Positions 50,798-59,450 are shown, counted from the stretch's first letter. The stretch is 64,000 bases of DNA from JAJAZB01 sp965249815 (GCA_965249815.1 CBDFMV010000003.1:1054001-1118000), one strand, 5' to 3'. Translations and numbers: made by a program. Notes: generated by a model not told the origin, from the sequence alone.

Positions 50798-51679
50798 ATG
50801 AACCTGAAACCCGTCGAGAAAGTCAAAACGCTTTCCCCTGAAGACTTCAAGCAAAATTTCTACCAGCCCTTCAAACCCGTCGTGATGACGGAGTTTGCCC
50901 GGCAATGGCCCGCTTACCAGAAATGGAACTGGGATTACCTCACCCAGGCCGTCGGCGACGTAGAGGTGGGCCTGTACAACAACGTCAAAAGCGACGCCTA
51001 CACGCCCATCAACACCGCCGACGCGTACATGAAGTTTGGCGAGTACCTGCAACTGGTGAAGAAAGGCCCGGTCGAGCTGCGAGTGTTTCTGTTCAACGTC
51101 TTCGAACACGCCCCTCAACTCTTCAACGACTTCACCTGGCCCGACCAACTGATGAAGGGTTTCGTGAAAAAATACCCGATGCTGTTCGTCGGCGGGCAGG
51201 GGTCGGTTACGCACATGCACTTCGACATCGACCTCTCGCACATTCTTCACACCCAGTTTATGGGCCGGAAACGAGTGCTGCTGTTTCCCTTCGAGGAGCA
51301 ACACAAACTCTACCGCAAACCCTGGGAAGTACTCTCGCTGGCCAACTTTGAAGGCTATCACCAGCCCGGCAAACTCGACACGAAGGCGTTCCCCGCGCTG
51401 GAATTGGCTCAGGGCTACGAAGTTATTCTTGAACACGGCGACACGCTTTTCATGCCCGCCGGGTACTGGCACCACATGGAGTACATCGAAAGCGGCTTTG
51501 CCATGAGCCTGCGGGCACTGCAATCGGCGTTGACCGGCAAGGCCCACGGCATCTGGAATTTGTTCGGGATGCGCGGCATCGACACGTTTTTGAAAAAAAC
51601 CGCCCCAGAAAGCTGGTACAACTACAAAAAGCGGAAGATTTACGAGTACGCTGAAGAGGAGTTGAAGGCGGCGAACTAA
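50798..51679 (+). CDS. JmjC/cupin-8-like 2-oxoglutarate oxygenase
   Basis: The 293-aa protein has the cupin-like JmjC layout. SVTHMHFDIDLSHILHTQFM holds the HxD iron ligands, FMGRKRVLLFPFEE a 2-oxoglutarate-type strand, and LFMPAGYWHHMEYI the distal histidine. Members hydroxylate protein or small-molecule targets using iron and 2-oxoglutarate. The N-terminal KTLSPEDFKQNFYQPFKPVV and the charged C-terminus are family-like. I prefer the ATG at 50798; the GTG 6 bp upstream is an alternative. It is followed by the SDR gene at 51735. Confidence 0.83.
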   Translation: MNLKPVEKVKTLSPEDFKQNFYQPFKPVVMTEFARQWPAYQKWNWDYLTQAVGDVEVGLYNNVKSDAYTPINTADAYMKFGEYLQLVKKGPVELRVFLFNVFEHAPQLFNDFTWPDQLMKGFVKKYPMLFVGGQGSVTHMHFDIDLSHILHTQFMGRKRVLLFPFEEQHKLYRKPWEVLSLANFEGYHQPGKLDTKAFPALELAQGYEVILEHGDTLFMPAGYWHHMEYIESGFAMSLRALQSALTGKAHGIWNLFGMRGIDTFLKKTAPESWYNYKKRKIYEYAEEELKAAN

Positions 51680-51734
51680 CTATTGTGGGGCGGGATGCAT
51701 CCCGCCCTTCGCCGTAGATTGTACTTTCGCCCCG

Positions 51735-52502
51735 ATGAACCCACTTTTTGAAAACCAGGTCGCCCTCGTCACCGGAGCCGGCCAGGGCATTGGCTACGAA
51801 ATCTGCCGCCAATTGGTTGGGCAAGGCGCGGCGGTACTGCTCAACGATTCGGACGCTGCCCTGGCCGAAATCGCCGCTGCCCGCCTCCGCGAAGCCGGGG
51901 GCCGTTGCCAGGCCTGCCCCGGCGACGCCGCCGACCCCGTTTTCATCGAAACGCTGGTTCAAACGGCGGTCGCTCTTTTCGGAAAGCTCACCCTCGTCGT
52001 CGCCAACGCGGGCATGACCACCTTCGGCGATTTCTTCGAATACCAGCCCCAGTCTTTTCAGAAATTAGTCGATTTAAACCTGCGCGGTTCGTTTTTCCTG
52101 ACCCAGGCGGCCGCGAAACAAATGCGGCGGCAGGGCGAAGGCGGGCGAATTCTGCTCACCTCTTCGGTGACGGGCCACCAGGCCCATCCCTTCCTGGCCG
52201 CCTACGGCATGACCAAAGCCGCCCTCGAAATGCTCGCCAAAGCCCTCGTCGTCGATCTTTCCCCCCACGGCATCACCATCAACTGCGTAGCCCCCGGCGC
52301 TACCCTCACCGAACGGACGCTGGACGACCCGGATTATGTGAAAACCTGGTCGCGCATTACGCCGATGGGCAAACCGGCCACCGTGCAGGATATCGCCGCC
52401 GCCGCGCTTTATTTCGTCTCGCCCCAGGCCGGGCACGTGACGGGGCAATCGCTGGTGGTCGATGGCGGCTGGACGAGCGTCAGCCCGTCGCCGTACGCCT
52501 GA
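51735..52502 (+). CDS. Short-chain dehydrogenase/reductase
   Basis: The 255-aa protein has the classical SDR set: TGAGQGIG for cofactor binding, the VVANAGM strand (NAG), catalytic Ser in LLTSSVTGH, and YGMTKAAL (YxxxK). The C-terminal GHVTGQSLVVDGGW is the usual closing. It is likely an NAD(P)-dependent alcohol dehydrogenase or 3-oxoacyl-type reductase; the substrate is unknown. It precedes nuoK but a promoter-like element in between suggests separate transcripts. Confidence 0.9.
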   Translation: MNPLFENQVALVTGAGQGIGYEICRQLVGQGAAVLLNDSDAALAEIAAARLREAGGRCQACPGDAADPVFIETLVQTAVALFGKLTLVVANAGMTTFGDFFEYQPQSFQKLVDLNLRGSFFLTQAAAKQMRRQGEGGRILLTSSVTGHQAHPFLAAYGMTKAALEMLAKALVVDLSPHGITINCVAPGATLTERTLDDPDYVKTWSRITPMGKPATVQDIAAAALYFVSPQAGHVTGQSLVVDGGWTSVSPSPYA

Positions 52503-52520
52503 GTTTGGGCGGCGAGGCAG

Positions 52521-52549
52521 TTGAACAAGCGAATTATTGTCTATTTTTG
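52521..52549 (+). promoter_or_regulatory. Promoter for nuoKLMN
   Basis: TTG (52521-52523) and TATTTTTG (52542-52549) are 18 nt apart, close to the Bacteroidota consensus. The element lies 54 nt before nuoK, so nuoK-N is probably its own transcript and does not depend on the SDR gene. Confidence 0.6.
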
Positions 52550-52603
52550 CCGCCAAGTTTTGCGAACCCGACCGGTTCCGGGGCTTGCCACCTAACCTAC
52601 TCC

Positions 52604-52936
52604 ATGCAACCAACCATCCCCGAAGTCGTTCAGCGAATTCCCCTGCCGTATTACATCTGGTTTGCGTCGGCGCTGTTCGTCATCGGCATCGTCGGGGTGC
52701 TTACCCGGCGCAATGCCCTGATTGTTTTCATGTCGGTCGAGCTGATGCTCAACGCTGTCAACCTGCTGCTGGTGGCATTTTCAGCCTACCGCGCCGACCC
52801 GGCGGGGCAGGTTTTCGTGTTTTTTATCATGGCTGTGGCGGCGGCGGAAGTGTCGGTGGGCCTGGCCATCATCGTGATGATTTACCGCAACATTTCCTCC
52901 ATCGACATCGGTCTTCTGAACCGCCTGAAAGGGTAA
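52604..52936 (+). CDS. nuoK: NADH-quinone oxidoreductase subunit K
   Basis: The 110-aa protein has three membrane helices with the family residues in FMSVELMLNAVNLLLVAF, where the glutamate takes part in proton translocation, and AAAEVSVGLAIIVMIYRN. The start ATG at 52604 lies inside a much longer frame (from 51905) that is an artefact. NuoK is part of the membrane arm of complex I. The usual neighbour nuoJ is absent. Confidence 0.95.
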   Translation: MQPTIPEVVQRIPLPYYIWFASALFVIGIVGVLTRRNALIVFMSVELMLNAVNLLLVAFSAYRADPAGQVFVFFIMAVAAAEVSVGLAIIVMIYRNISSIDIGLLNRLKG

Positions 52937-52942
52937 ATTCTA

Positions 52943-53031
52943 TGTGCAAATGTGAAAATGAGCGAATGTGACCGTTGAAAAAGACGTTCGTACCAGCCAT
53001 TACCACATTCGCACATTTTCACATTTGCACA
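52943..53031 (+). repeat. Heptamer-repeat hairpin between nuoK and nuoL
   Basis: The arms 52943-52970 and 53004-53031 pair over 28 bp with one mismatch. Units read tgtgcaa, atgtgaa, aatgagc, gaatgtg and acattcg, cacattt, tcacatt. It ends 7 nt before the nuoL ATG. It is the longest heptamer hairpin of the window. Confidence 0.85.
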
Positions 53032-53038
53032 TTTAAGC

Positions 53039-54970
53039 ATGTCGCTACTCGTACTCATTCCCCTTCTTCCGCTGCTTGGTTTTCTGATCAACGGCATTGG
53101 TTTCCGGCACCTGCCGAAGGGCCTCGCCGGGCTGATCGGTACGGGCACGGTGCTGACGTCGTTCGTCCTCGTGCTGACGCTCTTCCTGAATTTTGACGGG
53201 CAAACCCGCGTCGAAAAAGTGTACGACTGGATTACCGTCGGCACCCTCAACCTCGCCTTCGCCTTTCAACTCGACCAGCTTTCGTTGCTGTTCATGCTGA
53301 TTATCACGGGCGTGGGGTCGCTGATTCACCTCTACAGCATCGGTTACATGAAGCACGACGAAGGGTTCGGGAAATTCTTCGCCTTTCTCAACCTGTTCGT
53401 GTTTTTCATGCTGCTGCTGGTGCTGGGGTCGGGTTACCTCGTGATGTTCATCGGCTGGGAAGGCGTCGGGTTGTGCTCATACCTGCTGATTGGATTTTGG
53501 AACAAAAACAGCAGCTACGGCGACGCCGCCCGGAAAGCCTTCATCATGAACCGCATCGGCGATTTGGGCTTTCTGCTGGGCATTTTCCTGATTATCAGTA
53601 CGTTTCAAAGCGTCGAGTTTCTCGACGTATTTCAAAAAGCCAGCGGGTTGAAGGTCGGAAACTCAACGGTTTTCTGGATAACCCTGCTGCTGTTCGTCGG
53701 GGCGATGGGCAAGTCGGCGCAGATTCCGCTCTACACCTGGCTGCCCGACGCCATGGCCGGGCCAACGCCCGTGTCGGCGCTCATCCACGCCGCTACGATG
53801 GTGACGGGGGGCATTTACATGGTCGTGCGCTCGAATTTGCTCTACACGCTGGCCCCCGAGACCCTCGAAGTGGTCGGCTGGATTGGTTTGGCGACGGCGT
53901 TGCTGGCGGCGAGCATCGGGTTGTTCCAGAACGACATCAAAAAAGTGCTGGCCTACTCCACGGTTTCGCAATTGGGCTACATGTTTCTGGGCCTCGGCAT
54001 GGCGGCCTACACGCCCGCCTTTTTCCACGTGATGACCCACGCGTTTTTCAAGGCGCTGCTCTTCCTCGGGGCCGGGTCGGTGATTCACGCCATGAGCGAC
54101 GAGCCGGGCGGCGATCCGCAGGATATTCGCCGGATGGGCGGCCTGCGCAAAGCGCTGCCGATTACGTTCGTCGCGTTCCTCGTCGGCACCATCGCCATTG
54201 CGGGGATACCCCCGTTCGCAGGCTTTTTCTCGAAAGACGAAATCCTGCTCCACGTTTTTGAACACAACAAAGCGATGTGGGTCGTCGGGGTATTCACCTC
54301 GCTGCTGACGTCGTTTTACATGTTTCGGCTTTTGTTCCTCGTGTTTTTCGGAGAATTTCGCGGTACCCACGAGCAGCAGCACCACCTCCATGAATCGCCG
54401 CTGACGATGACACTGCCGCTGCTGGTTTTGGCGGTTTTGAGCGCGGTGGGCGGGTTTATCAACGTGCCCGAAGTACTGGGCGGTCAGGCGAAACTGGCCG
54501 AATTTATGGCCCCGCTGTTCAAGCAGGCGCTCGCCGCCCGGCCCGAAGCGTTTCAACTGGCCGAACTTTCGCACTCGACCGAATTGGCGCTGATGGGTGG
54601 CTCGGTAGCGGTGGCCCTCGTTGGCCTCGTGCTGGCGTACGTGCTGTTTATCGCCCGGAAAACGGTGCCGGTGGCCGAGGGGCAGGAAAGCGGGTTGCAA
54701 AAAGTCATTTACCACAAGTATTACGTCGATGAATTGTACGACGCGGTGTTTGTGCGGCCCACCGAGGCCCTGTCCCGGTTTTTCTACCAGGTCGTCGACT
54801 TTCTGCTGATTGACCTGCTGGTCGAAGGCGTCGGGAAATTCCTGAAAGGCCTTGCGAAAGAGTTCCGCCTCGCCCAGACCGGCGCGACAGGCTTTTACGT
54901 CTTCGCGATGGTGCTGGGAATTGCCGCCCTGCTGGCGTGGAGCCTGCGGGGATTGATATTTAGTTTCTGA
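53039..54970 (+). CDS. nuoL: NADH-quinone oxidoreductase subunit L
   Basis: The 643-aa antiporter-like subunit has about 16 membrane helices. Conserved blocks include FIGWEGVGLCSYLLIGFW, GAMGKSAQIPLYTWLPDAMA, and FHVMTHAFFKALLFLGAGSV. It includes the C-terminal lateral helix region typical of NuoL. It pumps protons as the distal part of the membrane arm. The length is usual for the family. Confidence 0.96.
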   Translation: MSLLVLIPLLPLLGFLINGIGFRHLPKGLAGLIGTGTVLTSFVLVLTLFLNFDGQTRVEKVYDWITVGTLNLAFAFQLDQLSLLFMLIITGVGSLIHLYSIGYMKHDEGFGKFFAFLNLFVFFMLLLVLGSGYLVMFIGWEGVGLCSYLLIGFWNKNSSYGDAARKAFIMNRIGDLGFLLGIFLIISTFQSVEFLDVFQKASGLKVGNSTVFWITLLLFVGAMGKSAQIPLYTWLPDAMAGPTPVSALIHAATMVTGGIYMVVRSNLLYTLAPETLEVVGWIGLATALLAASIGLFQNDIKKVLAYSTVSQLGYMFLGLGMAAYTPAFFHVMTHAFFKALLFLGAGSVIHAMSDEPGGDPQDIRRMGGLRKALPITFVAFLVGTIAIAGIPPFAGFFSKDEILLHVFEHNKAMWVVGVFTSLLTSFYMFRLLFLVFFGEFRGTHEQQHHLHESPLTMTLPLLVLAVLSAVGGFINVPEVLGGQAKLAEFMAPLFKQALAARPEAFQLAELSHSTELALMGGSVAVALVGLVLAYVLFIARKTVPVAEGQESGLQKVIYHKYYVDELYDAVFVRPTEALSRFFYQVVDFLLIDLLVEGVGKFLKGLAKEFRLAQTGATGFYVFAMVLGIAALLAWSLRGLIFSF

Positions 54971-54985
54971 ACCGGGATTAAACGG

Positions 54986-55020
54986 GATTCAGGGGATTTT
55001 TTGCTATGCTCCCCTGAATC
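54986..55020 (+). repeat. Short hairpin between nuoL and nuoM
   Basis: The arms gattcagggg (54986-54995) and cccctgaatc (55011-55020) pair perfectly over 10 bp. The preceding sequence repeats cgggatt in 9-nt steps. It ends 12 nt before the nuoM ATG. Confidence 0.6.
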
Positions 55021-55032
55021 ACCTTTCAACTT

Positions 55033-56496
55033 ATGCTCACGCTTACGCTCATTCTCCTGCCCCTCGTGGCAGGGCTGGTTCTCCTGGGACTCAAAGGTGC
55101 CGCCATCAAACAGGTGGCGCTGGTGGCTGCGCTCGTTGAACTGGCCCTGGCGCTGTACGCAGTTTCGGCATTCCGGCCCGACGCCTCGTCGCAGTTTGCG
55201 CTCAGTTACCCCTGGATTGGCTCGCTGGGCATTCACTTCAGCATCGGCATCGATGGTATTAGTGTGTTGCTGGTCGTGCTCAGCACCGCGCTCGTGCCGC
55301 TGATCGTGCTCTCGACGTTCAACCACAGCTACCGGAATCCAGCGGCGTTTTACGCCCTGATTTTGTTCATGCAATCGGCGCTGGTAGGGGTTTTTACGGC
55401 GAAAGATGCTTTTTTGTTTTACCTCTTTTTCGAGGCGGCGCTGATTCCGGTTTATTTCATCGCCGCGCTCTGGGGCGGCGAAAACCGGGTGCGGGTTACG
55501 TTCAAATTTTTCATTTACACCCTGTTCGGCTCGTTGTTCATGCTGCTCGGGCTGGTGTATTTGTACCTGCAAACGCCGCTGAACCCGCAAACCGGCGCGC
55601 ACTCCGCCGACCTGACCGCGTTTTACACCCTCAACCTCAGCGCCGCGCAGCAGGGCTACCTGTTCTGGGCGTTGTTCATCGGGTTTGCCATTAAAATGCC
55701 AGTGTTTCCCTTTCACACCTGGCAACCCGATACCTACGTCGAATCGCCGACGCCCGCCACGATGCTGCTGGCCGGGATTATGCTAAAAATGGGCACCTAC
55801 GGCCTGATCCGCATCGTACTGCCCATCGTACCGCTCGGCCTGGAGCGCTGGGGCACCACGGCCCTCGTGCTCTCGGTGATTGGCATCGTGTACGGCTCGA
55901 TCATCGCCATTCAGCAGCGCGACATGAAGCGGCTGGTGGCTTACTCGTCGTTTGCGCACGTTGGGCTGATGTCGGCGGGGATTCTTTCGCAAACCCTCGA
56001 CGGCGTGCAGGGGTCGCTGATTCAAATGCTTACGCACGGGCTCAACGTGGTCGGGTTGTTTTTCATCGTGGATATTATTTTCAGCCGTACCAATTCCCGC
56101 GAACTCGACCGGCTCGGCGGCATCACGCAGAACACCCCCAACCTGACGGTTTATTTCATCGTCCTCATGCTCGGGAGCGTGGCCTTGCCGCTTACGAATG
56201 GCTTCGTGGGCGAATTTTTGTTGCTGCGCGGCGTATTCGAATACAACGCCTGGCTGGGGGCCGTGGCCGGGCTGACGATCATCCTCGGTGCGGTGTACAT
56301 GCTGCGCATGGTGCAGAAATCCATGTTCGGCGTGAAAACGAGCCTGACCGAACACGTCACGGACTTGAACCTGAGCGAAAAACTGGTGCTGATTCCGCTG
56401 GTCGTGCTGGTGTTTGCCATCGGTCTTTCGCCCAATTCATTCCTGAAACTGACTGAACCGGCGGTGGCGGCGCTGCTGCAAAGCATGGTGAAATAG
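55033..56496 (+). CDS. nuoM: NADH-quinone oxidoreductase subunit M
   Basis: The 487-aa antiporter-like subunit has about 14 membrane helices. The key blocks are FEAALIPVYFIAALWGGENR (family Glu), GFAIKMPVFPFHTWQPDTYV (Lys and His), and RDMKRLVAYSSFAHVGLMSA. The next gene starts 3 nt past its stop and is not a nuo gene. Confidence 0.96.
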   Translation: MLTLTLILLPLVAGLVLLGLKGAAIKQVALVAALVELALALYAVSAFRPDASSQFALSYPWIGSLGIHFSIGIDGISVLLVVLSTALVPLIVLSTFNHSYRNPAAFYALILFMQSALVGVFTAKDAFLFYLFFEAALIPVYFIAALWGGENRVRVTFKFFIYTLFGSLFMLLGLVYLYLQTPLNPQTGAHSADLTAFYTLNLSAAQQGYLFWALFIGFAIKMPVFPFHTWQPDTYVESPTPATMLLAGIMLKMGTYGLIRIVLPIVPLGLERWGTTALVLSVIGIVYGSIIAIQQRDMKRLVAYSSFAHVGLMSAGILSQTLDGVQGSLIQMLTHGLNVVGLFFIVDIIFSRTNSRELDRLGGITQNTPNLTVYFIVLMLGSVALPLTNGFVGEFLLLRGVFEYNAWLGAVAGLTIILGAVYMLRMVQKSMFGVKTSLTEHVTDLNLSEKLVLIPLVVLVFAIGLSPNSFLKLTEPAVAALLQSMVK

Positions 56497-56499
56497 CCG

Positions 56500-56754
56500 A
56501 TGCCTACGATCCTGTTCATCCTCGGCTGGCGGTTCTTTTTTTATGCCAATGAAAACGATGAACCCGTTTACATTCACGCCCGTAAGGGTGGAATGGAATG
56601 CAAGTTCTGGCTGGACATAGACGGTTTTGAGATTCAGGAAGCGTACGCTTACCAGATGGGAGCGAAAGACCGGCGAGAGGTGAAACGACTGATTTACCAG
56701 CATTTCGATTATTTCGTGGAAGAGTGGAACAAGTTCAAATCGCTGAAAAAATGA
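56500..56754 (+). CDS. DUF4160 small protein inserted in the nuo operon
   Basis: The 84-aa protein matches DUF4160: MPTILFILGWRFFFYANEND opens as usual, then EPVYIHARKGGMECKFWLDI with the conserved His, and a C-terminal helix HFDYFVEEWNKFKSLKK. It starts 3 nt after nuoM and its stop overlaps the DUF2442 ATG. It is not a respiratory subunit; the pair was probably inserted between nuoM and nuoN. The product is intact, in contrast to the copy at 45648. Confidence 0.82.
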   Translation: MPTILFILGWRFFFYANENDEPVYIHARKGGMECKFWLDIDGFEIQEAYAYQMGAKDRREVKRLIYQHFDYFVEEWNKFKSLKK

Positions 56755-56999
56755 AAGTACATCAGGTCGAGTCGGTCGATTTTCAGGGAAACAACCTCCT
56801 TCTTCGGGTGGATGGACAGAACCTGGCGTTACCCCTGGAAGCAATTTCCGAGCGATTGTTGTACGCTGAACCCTGGCAACGCCAACTGGTGGAAGTCTCT
56901 CCATCGGGTTACGGCCTTCACTGGTCAGTCCTCGATGAGGATTTGTCCGTCGATGGGCTGCTCCGTACCCACGAGGAATTGCACACGATGACCCGTTAA
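56751..56999 (+). CDS. DUF2442-like small protein inserted in the nuo operon
   Basis: The 82-aa protein starts at the ATG overlapping the DUF4160 stop (ATGA). Short strands (VESVDFQGNNLLLRVDGQNL) and the helix AISERLLYAEPWQRQLVEVS, followed by GLHWSVLDEDLSVDGLL, fit DUF2442-like proteins. The order DUF4160 then DUF2442 with a 4-bp overlap is identical to the pair at 45352-45911. A toxin-antitoxin role is only inferred. Confidence 0.72.
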   Translation: MKVHQVESVDFQGNNLLLRVDGQNLALPLEAISERLLYAEPWQRQLVEVSPSGYGLHWSVLDEDLSVDGLLRTHEELHTMTR

Positions 57000-57001
57000 G
57001 C

Positions 57002-57061
57002 TGAAAAGTCTGAGACGTTGAAAGTGTGCCCCAGCTTCATTTTCAACGTCTTAGATTTTCA
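57002..57061 (+). repeat. Heptamer-repeat hairpin before nuoN
   Basis: The arms 57002-57026 and 57038-57061 pair imperfectly (tgaaaa..gacgttgaaa with tttcaacgtc..ttttca). Units are about 7 nt. It lies 17 nt before the nuoN ATG at 57079. Confidence 0.65.
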
Positions 57062-57078
57062 AATTCTTAAATTAAAAA

Positions 57079-58479
57079 ATGCTTTCCATCGTCTCGCTTT
57101 CTCTGTTTGGCATTCTGAGCCTGTTTTTGGGGTTCCTGAAATCCGCGCGGCGGGTGTTGCTACCCGCCACACTGCTGTTCGTGGCGCTGGCGTTCGCCGC
57201 CAACCTGCTCGACTGGAACCACCAGTACCTCTGGTTTCGCGACATGCTGCGTACCAACAACCAGTTCATCAATTTCTCGGGAATTATCTTGCTGACCACC
57301 TTCCTGGTGGTGGCCCTTTCGCGCACCTTCGGCAAGGACGAAGAGCACACGCACCCCGCCGAGTATTACGCCATCATGCTGTTTTCGGTGGTGGGCGCGA
57401 TGATGATGGTGGGGTTTGAAAACCTGATCATGCTGTTTGTCGGACTGGAAATCCTGTCGGTTTCGATGTACGTGCTCACGGGCACTGATAAACGCAGCCT
57501 TCGCTCCAACGAAGCCGCGCTGAAGTATTTCCTGATGGGAGCGTTTGCCACAGGCATTTTTTTGTTCGGCGTGGCGCTGGTGTATGGCGCGACGGGGTCG
57601 TTCAGCCTGAACGGCATCGGCGGGTACGTCAACAACGCTCGGTTTATCGGCGTGTCGCCGCTGCTGTACGTGGGTTTGCTGCTGATGCTGGTCGGGATGC
57701 TGTTCAAGGTTTCCGCTGCGCCGTTCCACTTCTGGACGCCCGACGTGTACGACGGTGCCCCGACGCTGTTTACGGCGTTCATGTCCACAGTCGTGAAAAC
57801 GGCCGGTTTTGCGGCGTTGTACCGACTGCTGTCGGTTTCGTTCGGGGGCGTGTACGGCTACTGGTGGCAGATTCTGACGGTGATCACCGTGCTGACGCTG
57901 CTGGTGGGCAATGTAACGGCCGTGTACCAGGTCAGCATGAAGCGGATGCTGGCCTATTCGAGCATTTCGCATGCGGGGTATTTGCTCATCGCGCTGGCCG
58001 CGCAGACGAAACAATCGGCGAGCGCCATTTTATTTTATTCGCTCGCTTACTCGATTGCCACCGTGACGGCCTTCGGCGTGCTGATGCTCGTGGCCGAACA
58101 AAAACCCCTCGAAGGCCGCCCCGACGAACGCTACGAAGCGTTCAATGGCCTGGCCAAACGCAGTCCGTTCCTCGCGTTCGCGTTGGCGGTTTCGATGCTG
58201 TCGCTGGCGGGGATTCCGCTTACGGCAGGGTTTTGGGGCAAGCTTTTTGTATTTGCCACGGCGGTCGACCGGGGCATGACCAGCCTGCTGGTTATCGCCG
58301 TGCTGATGTCGGTCGTCGGAATTTATTACTATTTTCGCGTCATTATCGCGTCGTACCTGCAACCGGGCGACGGCGAGCCCATCGAAATTCGGCCTCTTTA
58401 CCGCTTGATACTCGTGTTCACCACCGCCCTGACGATTGCGCTGGGCGTATTTCCCGACCTGGTGCGTCACGTATTTTAA
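57079..58479 (+). CDS. nuoN: NADH-quinone oxidoreductase subunit N
   Basis: The 466-aa antiporter-like subunit has about 14 membrane helices, with the blocks FVGLEILSVSMYVLTG (family Glu), LLFVGMLFKVSAAPFHFWTP-like (LVGMLFKVSAAPFHFWTPDV, with Lys) and VSMKRMLAYSSISHAGYLLI. The separation from nuoM by the DUF pair does not disturb its reading frame. It is followed by a GtrA-like gene. Confidence 0.95.
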   Translation: MLSIVSLSLFGILSLFLGFLKSARRVLLPATLLFVALAFAANLLDWNHQYLWFRDMLRTNNQFINFSGIILLTTFLVVALSRTFGKDEEHTHPAEYYAIMLFSVVGAMMMVGFENLIMLFVGLEILSVSMYVLTGTDKRSLRSNEAALKYFLMGAFATGIFLFGVALVYGATGSFSLNGIGGYVNNARFIGVSPLLYVGLLLMLVGMLFKVSAAPFHFWTPDVYDGAPTLFTAFMSTVVKTAGFAALYRLLSVSFGGVYGYWWQILTVITVLTLLVGNVTAVYQVSMKRMLAYSSISHAGYLLIALAAQTKQSASAILFYSLAYSIATVTAFGVLMLVAEQKPLEGRPDERYEAFNGLAKRSPFLAFALAVSMLSLAGIPLTAGFWGKLFVFATAVDRGMTSLLVIAVLMSVVGIYYYFRVIIASYLQPGDGEPIEIRPLYRLILVFTTALTIALGVFPDLVRHVF

Positions 58480-58497
58480 GGCCTTTTTCTTCTCATT

Positions 58498-59004
58498 GTG
58501 GCTAAATCCAATCTGCTTAACCGCAAGGACCTCATCGCTTATTTTCTGGTAGCGGGCGCGGGCGCGGTGGTTCAAATTCTGGTCGGGAGTTTCTGCCGTG
58601 ATTACATGGGTTACGCCGAATCCGTGGCGGTCGGCTACCTGGTTTCGTTCGTGGTGGGGTTTACCCTCACCAAGCTGTTCGCGTTCGACGCCCGTAAAAC
58701 TAATCAGACCCGCCGGGAAATGGTGAAGTTCGGCATGGTGGCCGCGCTCTCGTTCGGCATCACCGTCGGGGCCGCCGACCTGGCCCTGCACGCCATCGAT
58801 TCCACGTTGGGGAAGTCGCAGCACCTGCGGTTTCGCTGGCCCTTCCTGCCCGCCAGCAGCCCCGTCACCGACATCAACCTCAACGAGTTCGGATCACTGC
58901 TCATCGCAATGGGATTGAGCTTTGCAACCAACTACGTGCTGCATAAAACCTTCACCTTCAAGAGCACCGGTTTCTACGACCGCATCAAGGCGTATATCCG
59001 CTGA
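58498..59004 (+). CDS. GtrA-like membrane protein (GTG start)
   Basis: The 168-aa protein has four membrane helices, with the GtrA-like opening LIAYFLVAGAGAVVQILV and SFVVGFTLTKLFAFDARKT, and a closing ATNYVLHKTFTFKSTGF. GtrA-like proteins are thought to flip polyprenyl-phosphate sugars. The start is GTG at 58498. A longer loop between helices 3 and 4 than usual (residues 95-135) is notable. It lies 18 bp past nuoN and may ride on the nuo transcript. Confidence 0.78.
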   Translation: MAKSNLLNRKDLIAYFLVAGAGAVVQILVGSFCRDYMGYAESVAVGYLVSFVVGFTLTKLFAFDARKTNQTRREMVKFGMVAALSFGITVGAADLALHAIDSTLGKSQHLRFRWPFLPASSPVTDINLNEFGSLLIAMGLSFATNYVLHKTFTFKSTGFYDRIKAYIR

Positions 59005-59198
59005 CCCACCGGTTGAAATTTGCAAAACTTGTACTTTTCCGAAAAAATTTAGTTGAAACGTTCGCCGGGATTGGCGTAGATTTTTTGGAAGAAAAGGCAA
59101 CTCACCATAGTTTCCACTCCTAAACAGGCGGAAAACCGCATATTTTGGAATTTTTTAAGGAGGATTCACTAATTTCCAAAAAAAAAGAGGGGCATACC

Positions 59199-59227
59199 TT
59201 GCATTATTTTCAATTGTATTAAATTTG
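59199..59227 (+). promoter_or_regulatory. Promoter for the Met/Asp-rich lipoprotein gene
   Basis: TTG (59199-59201) and TAAATTTG (59220-59227) are 18 nt apart, matching the Bacteroidota consensus. They lie in a clearly AT-rich 250-bp gap, 31 nt upstream of the ATG at 59259. Confidence 0.65.
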
Positions 59228-59258
59228 CAACTCAAACCTTAAACACCACAGTAAGAAG

Positions 59259-59450
59259 ATGAAAAAACTGTTCACCGTAGTCCTCCTGGGCACCATGGTT
59301 AGCCTGGCCGCCTGCGAAAGCAAGAAAGCTGAAACCACTTCGACGGATTCGACGGCCATGATGAGCACCGACACCGCTGCCATGTCTGCTGCTACCGACA
59401 CCATGATGACCGACAGCACCGGCATGATGGCCGACAGCACCAAGAAGTAA
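59259..59450 (+). CDS. Small Met/Asp/Thr-rich lipoprotein
   Basis: The 63-aa protein has a lipobox ending SLAAC, so the mature part is only about 44 residues. That part is a low-complexity run of Asp, Ser, Thr, Ala and Met with paired methionines (TAMMST, DTMMTD, TGMMAD). Methionine-rich low-complexity tails are seen in copper-binding proteins, so metal binding is a guess. It has its own consensus promoter and a good terminator, so it is probably strongly expressed. Confidence 0.78.
   Translation: MKKLFTVVLLGTMVSLAACESKKAETTSTDSTAMMSTDTAAMSAATDTMMTDSTGMMADSTKK

Noticed and set aside
51905..52936. A 343-codon open frame covering the SDR gene end and nuoK
   Set aside because: Its first two thirds are the shadow of the SDR gene in another frame; only the part from 52604 is NuoK.
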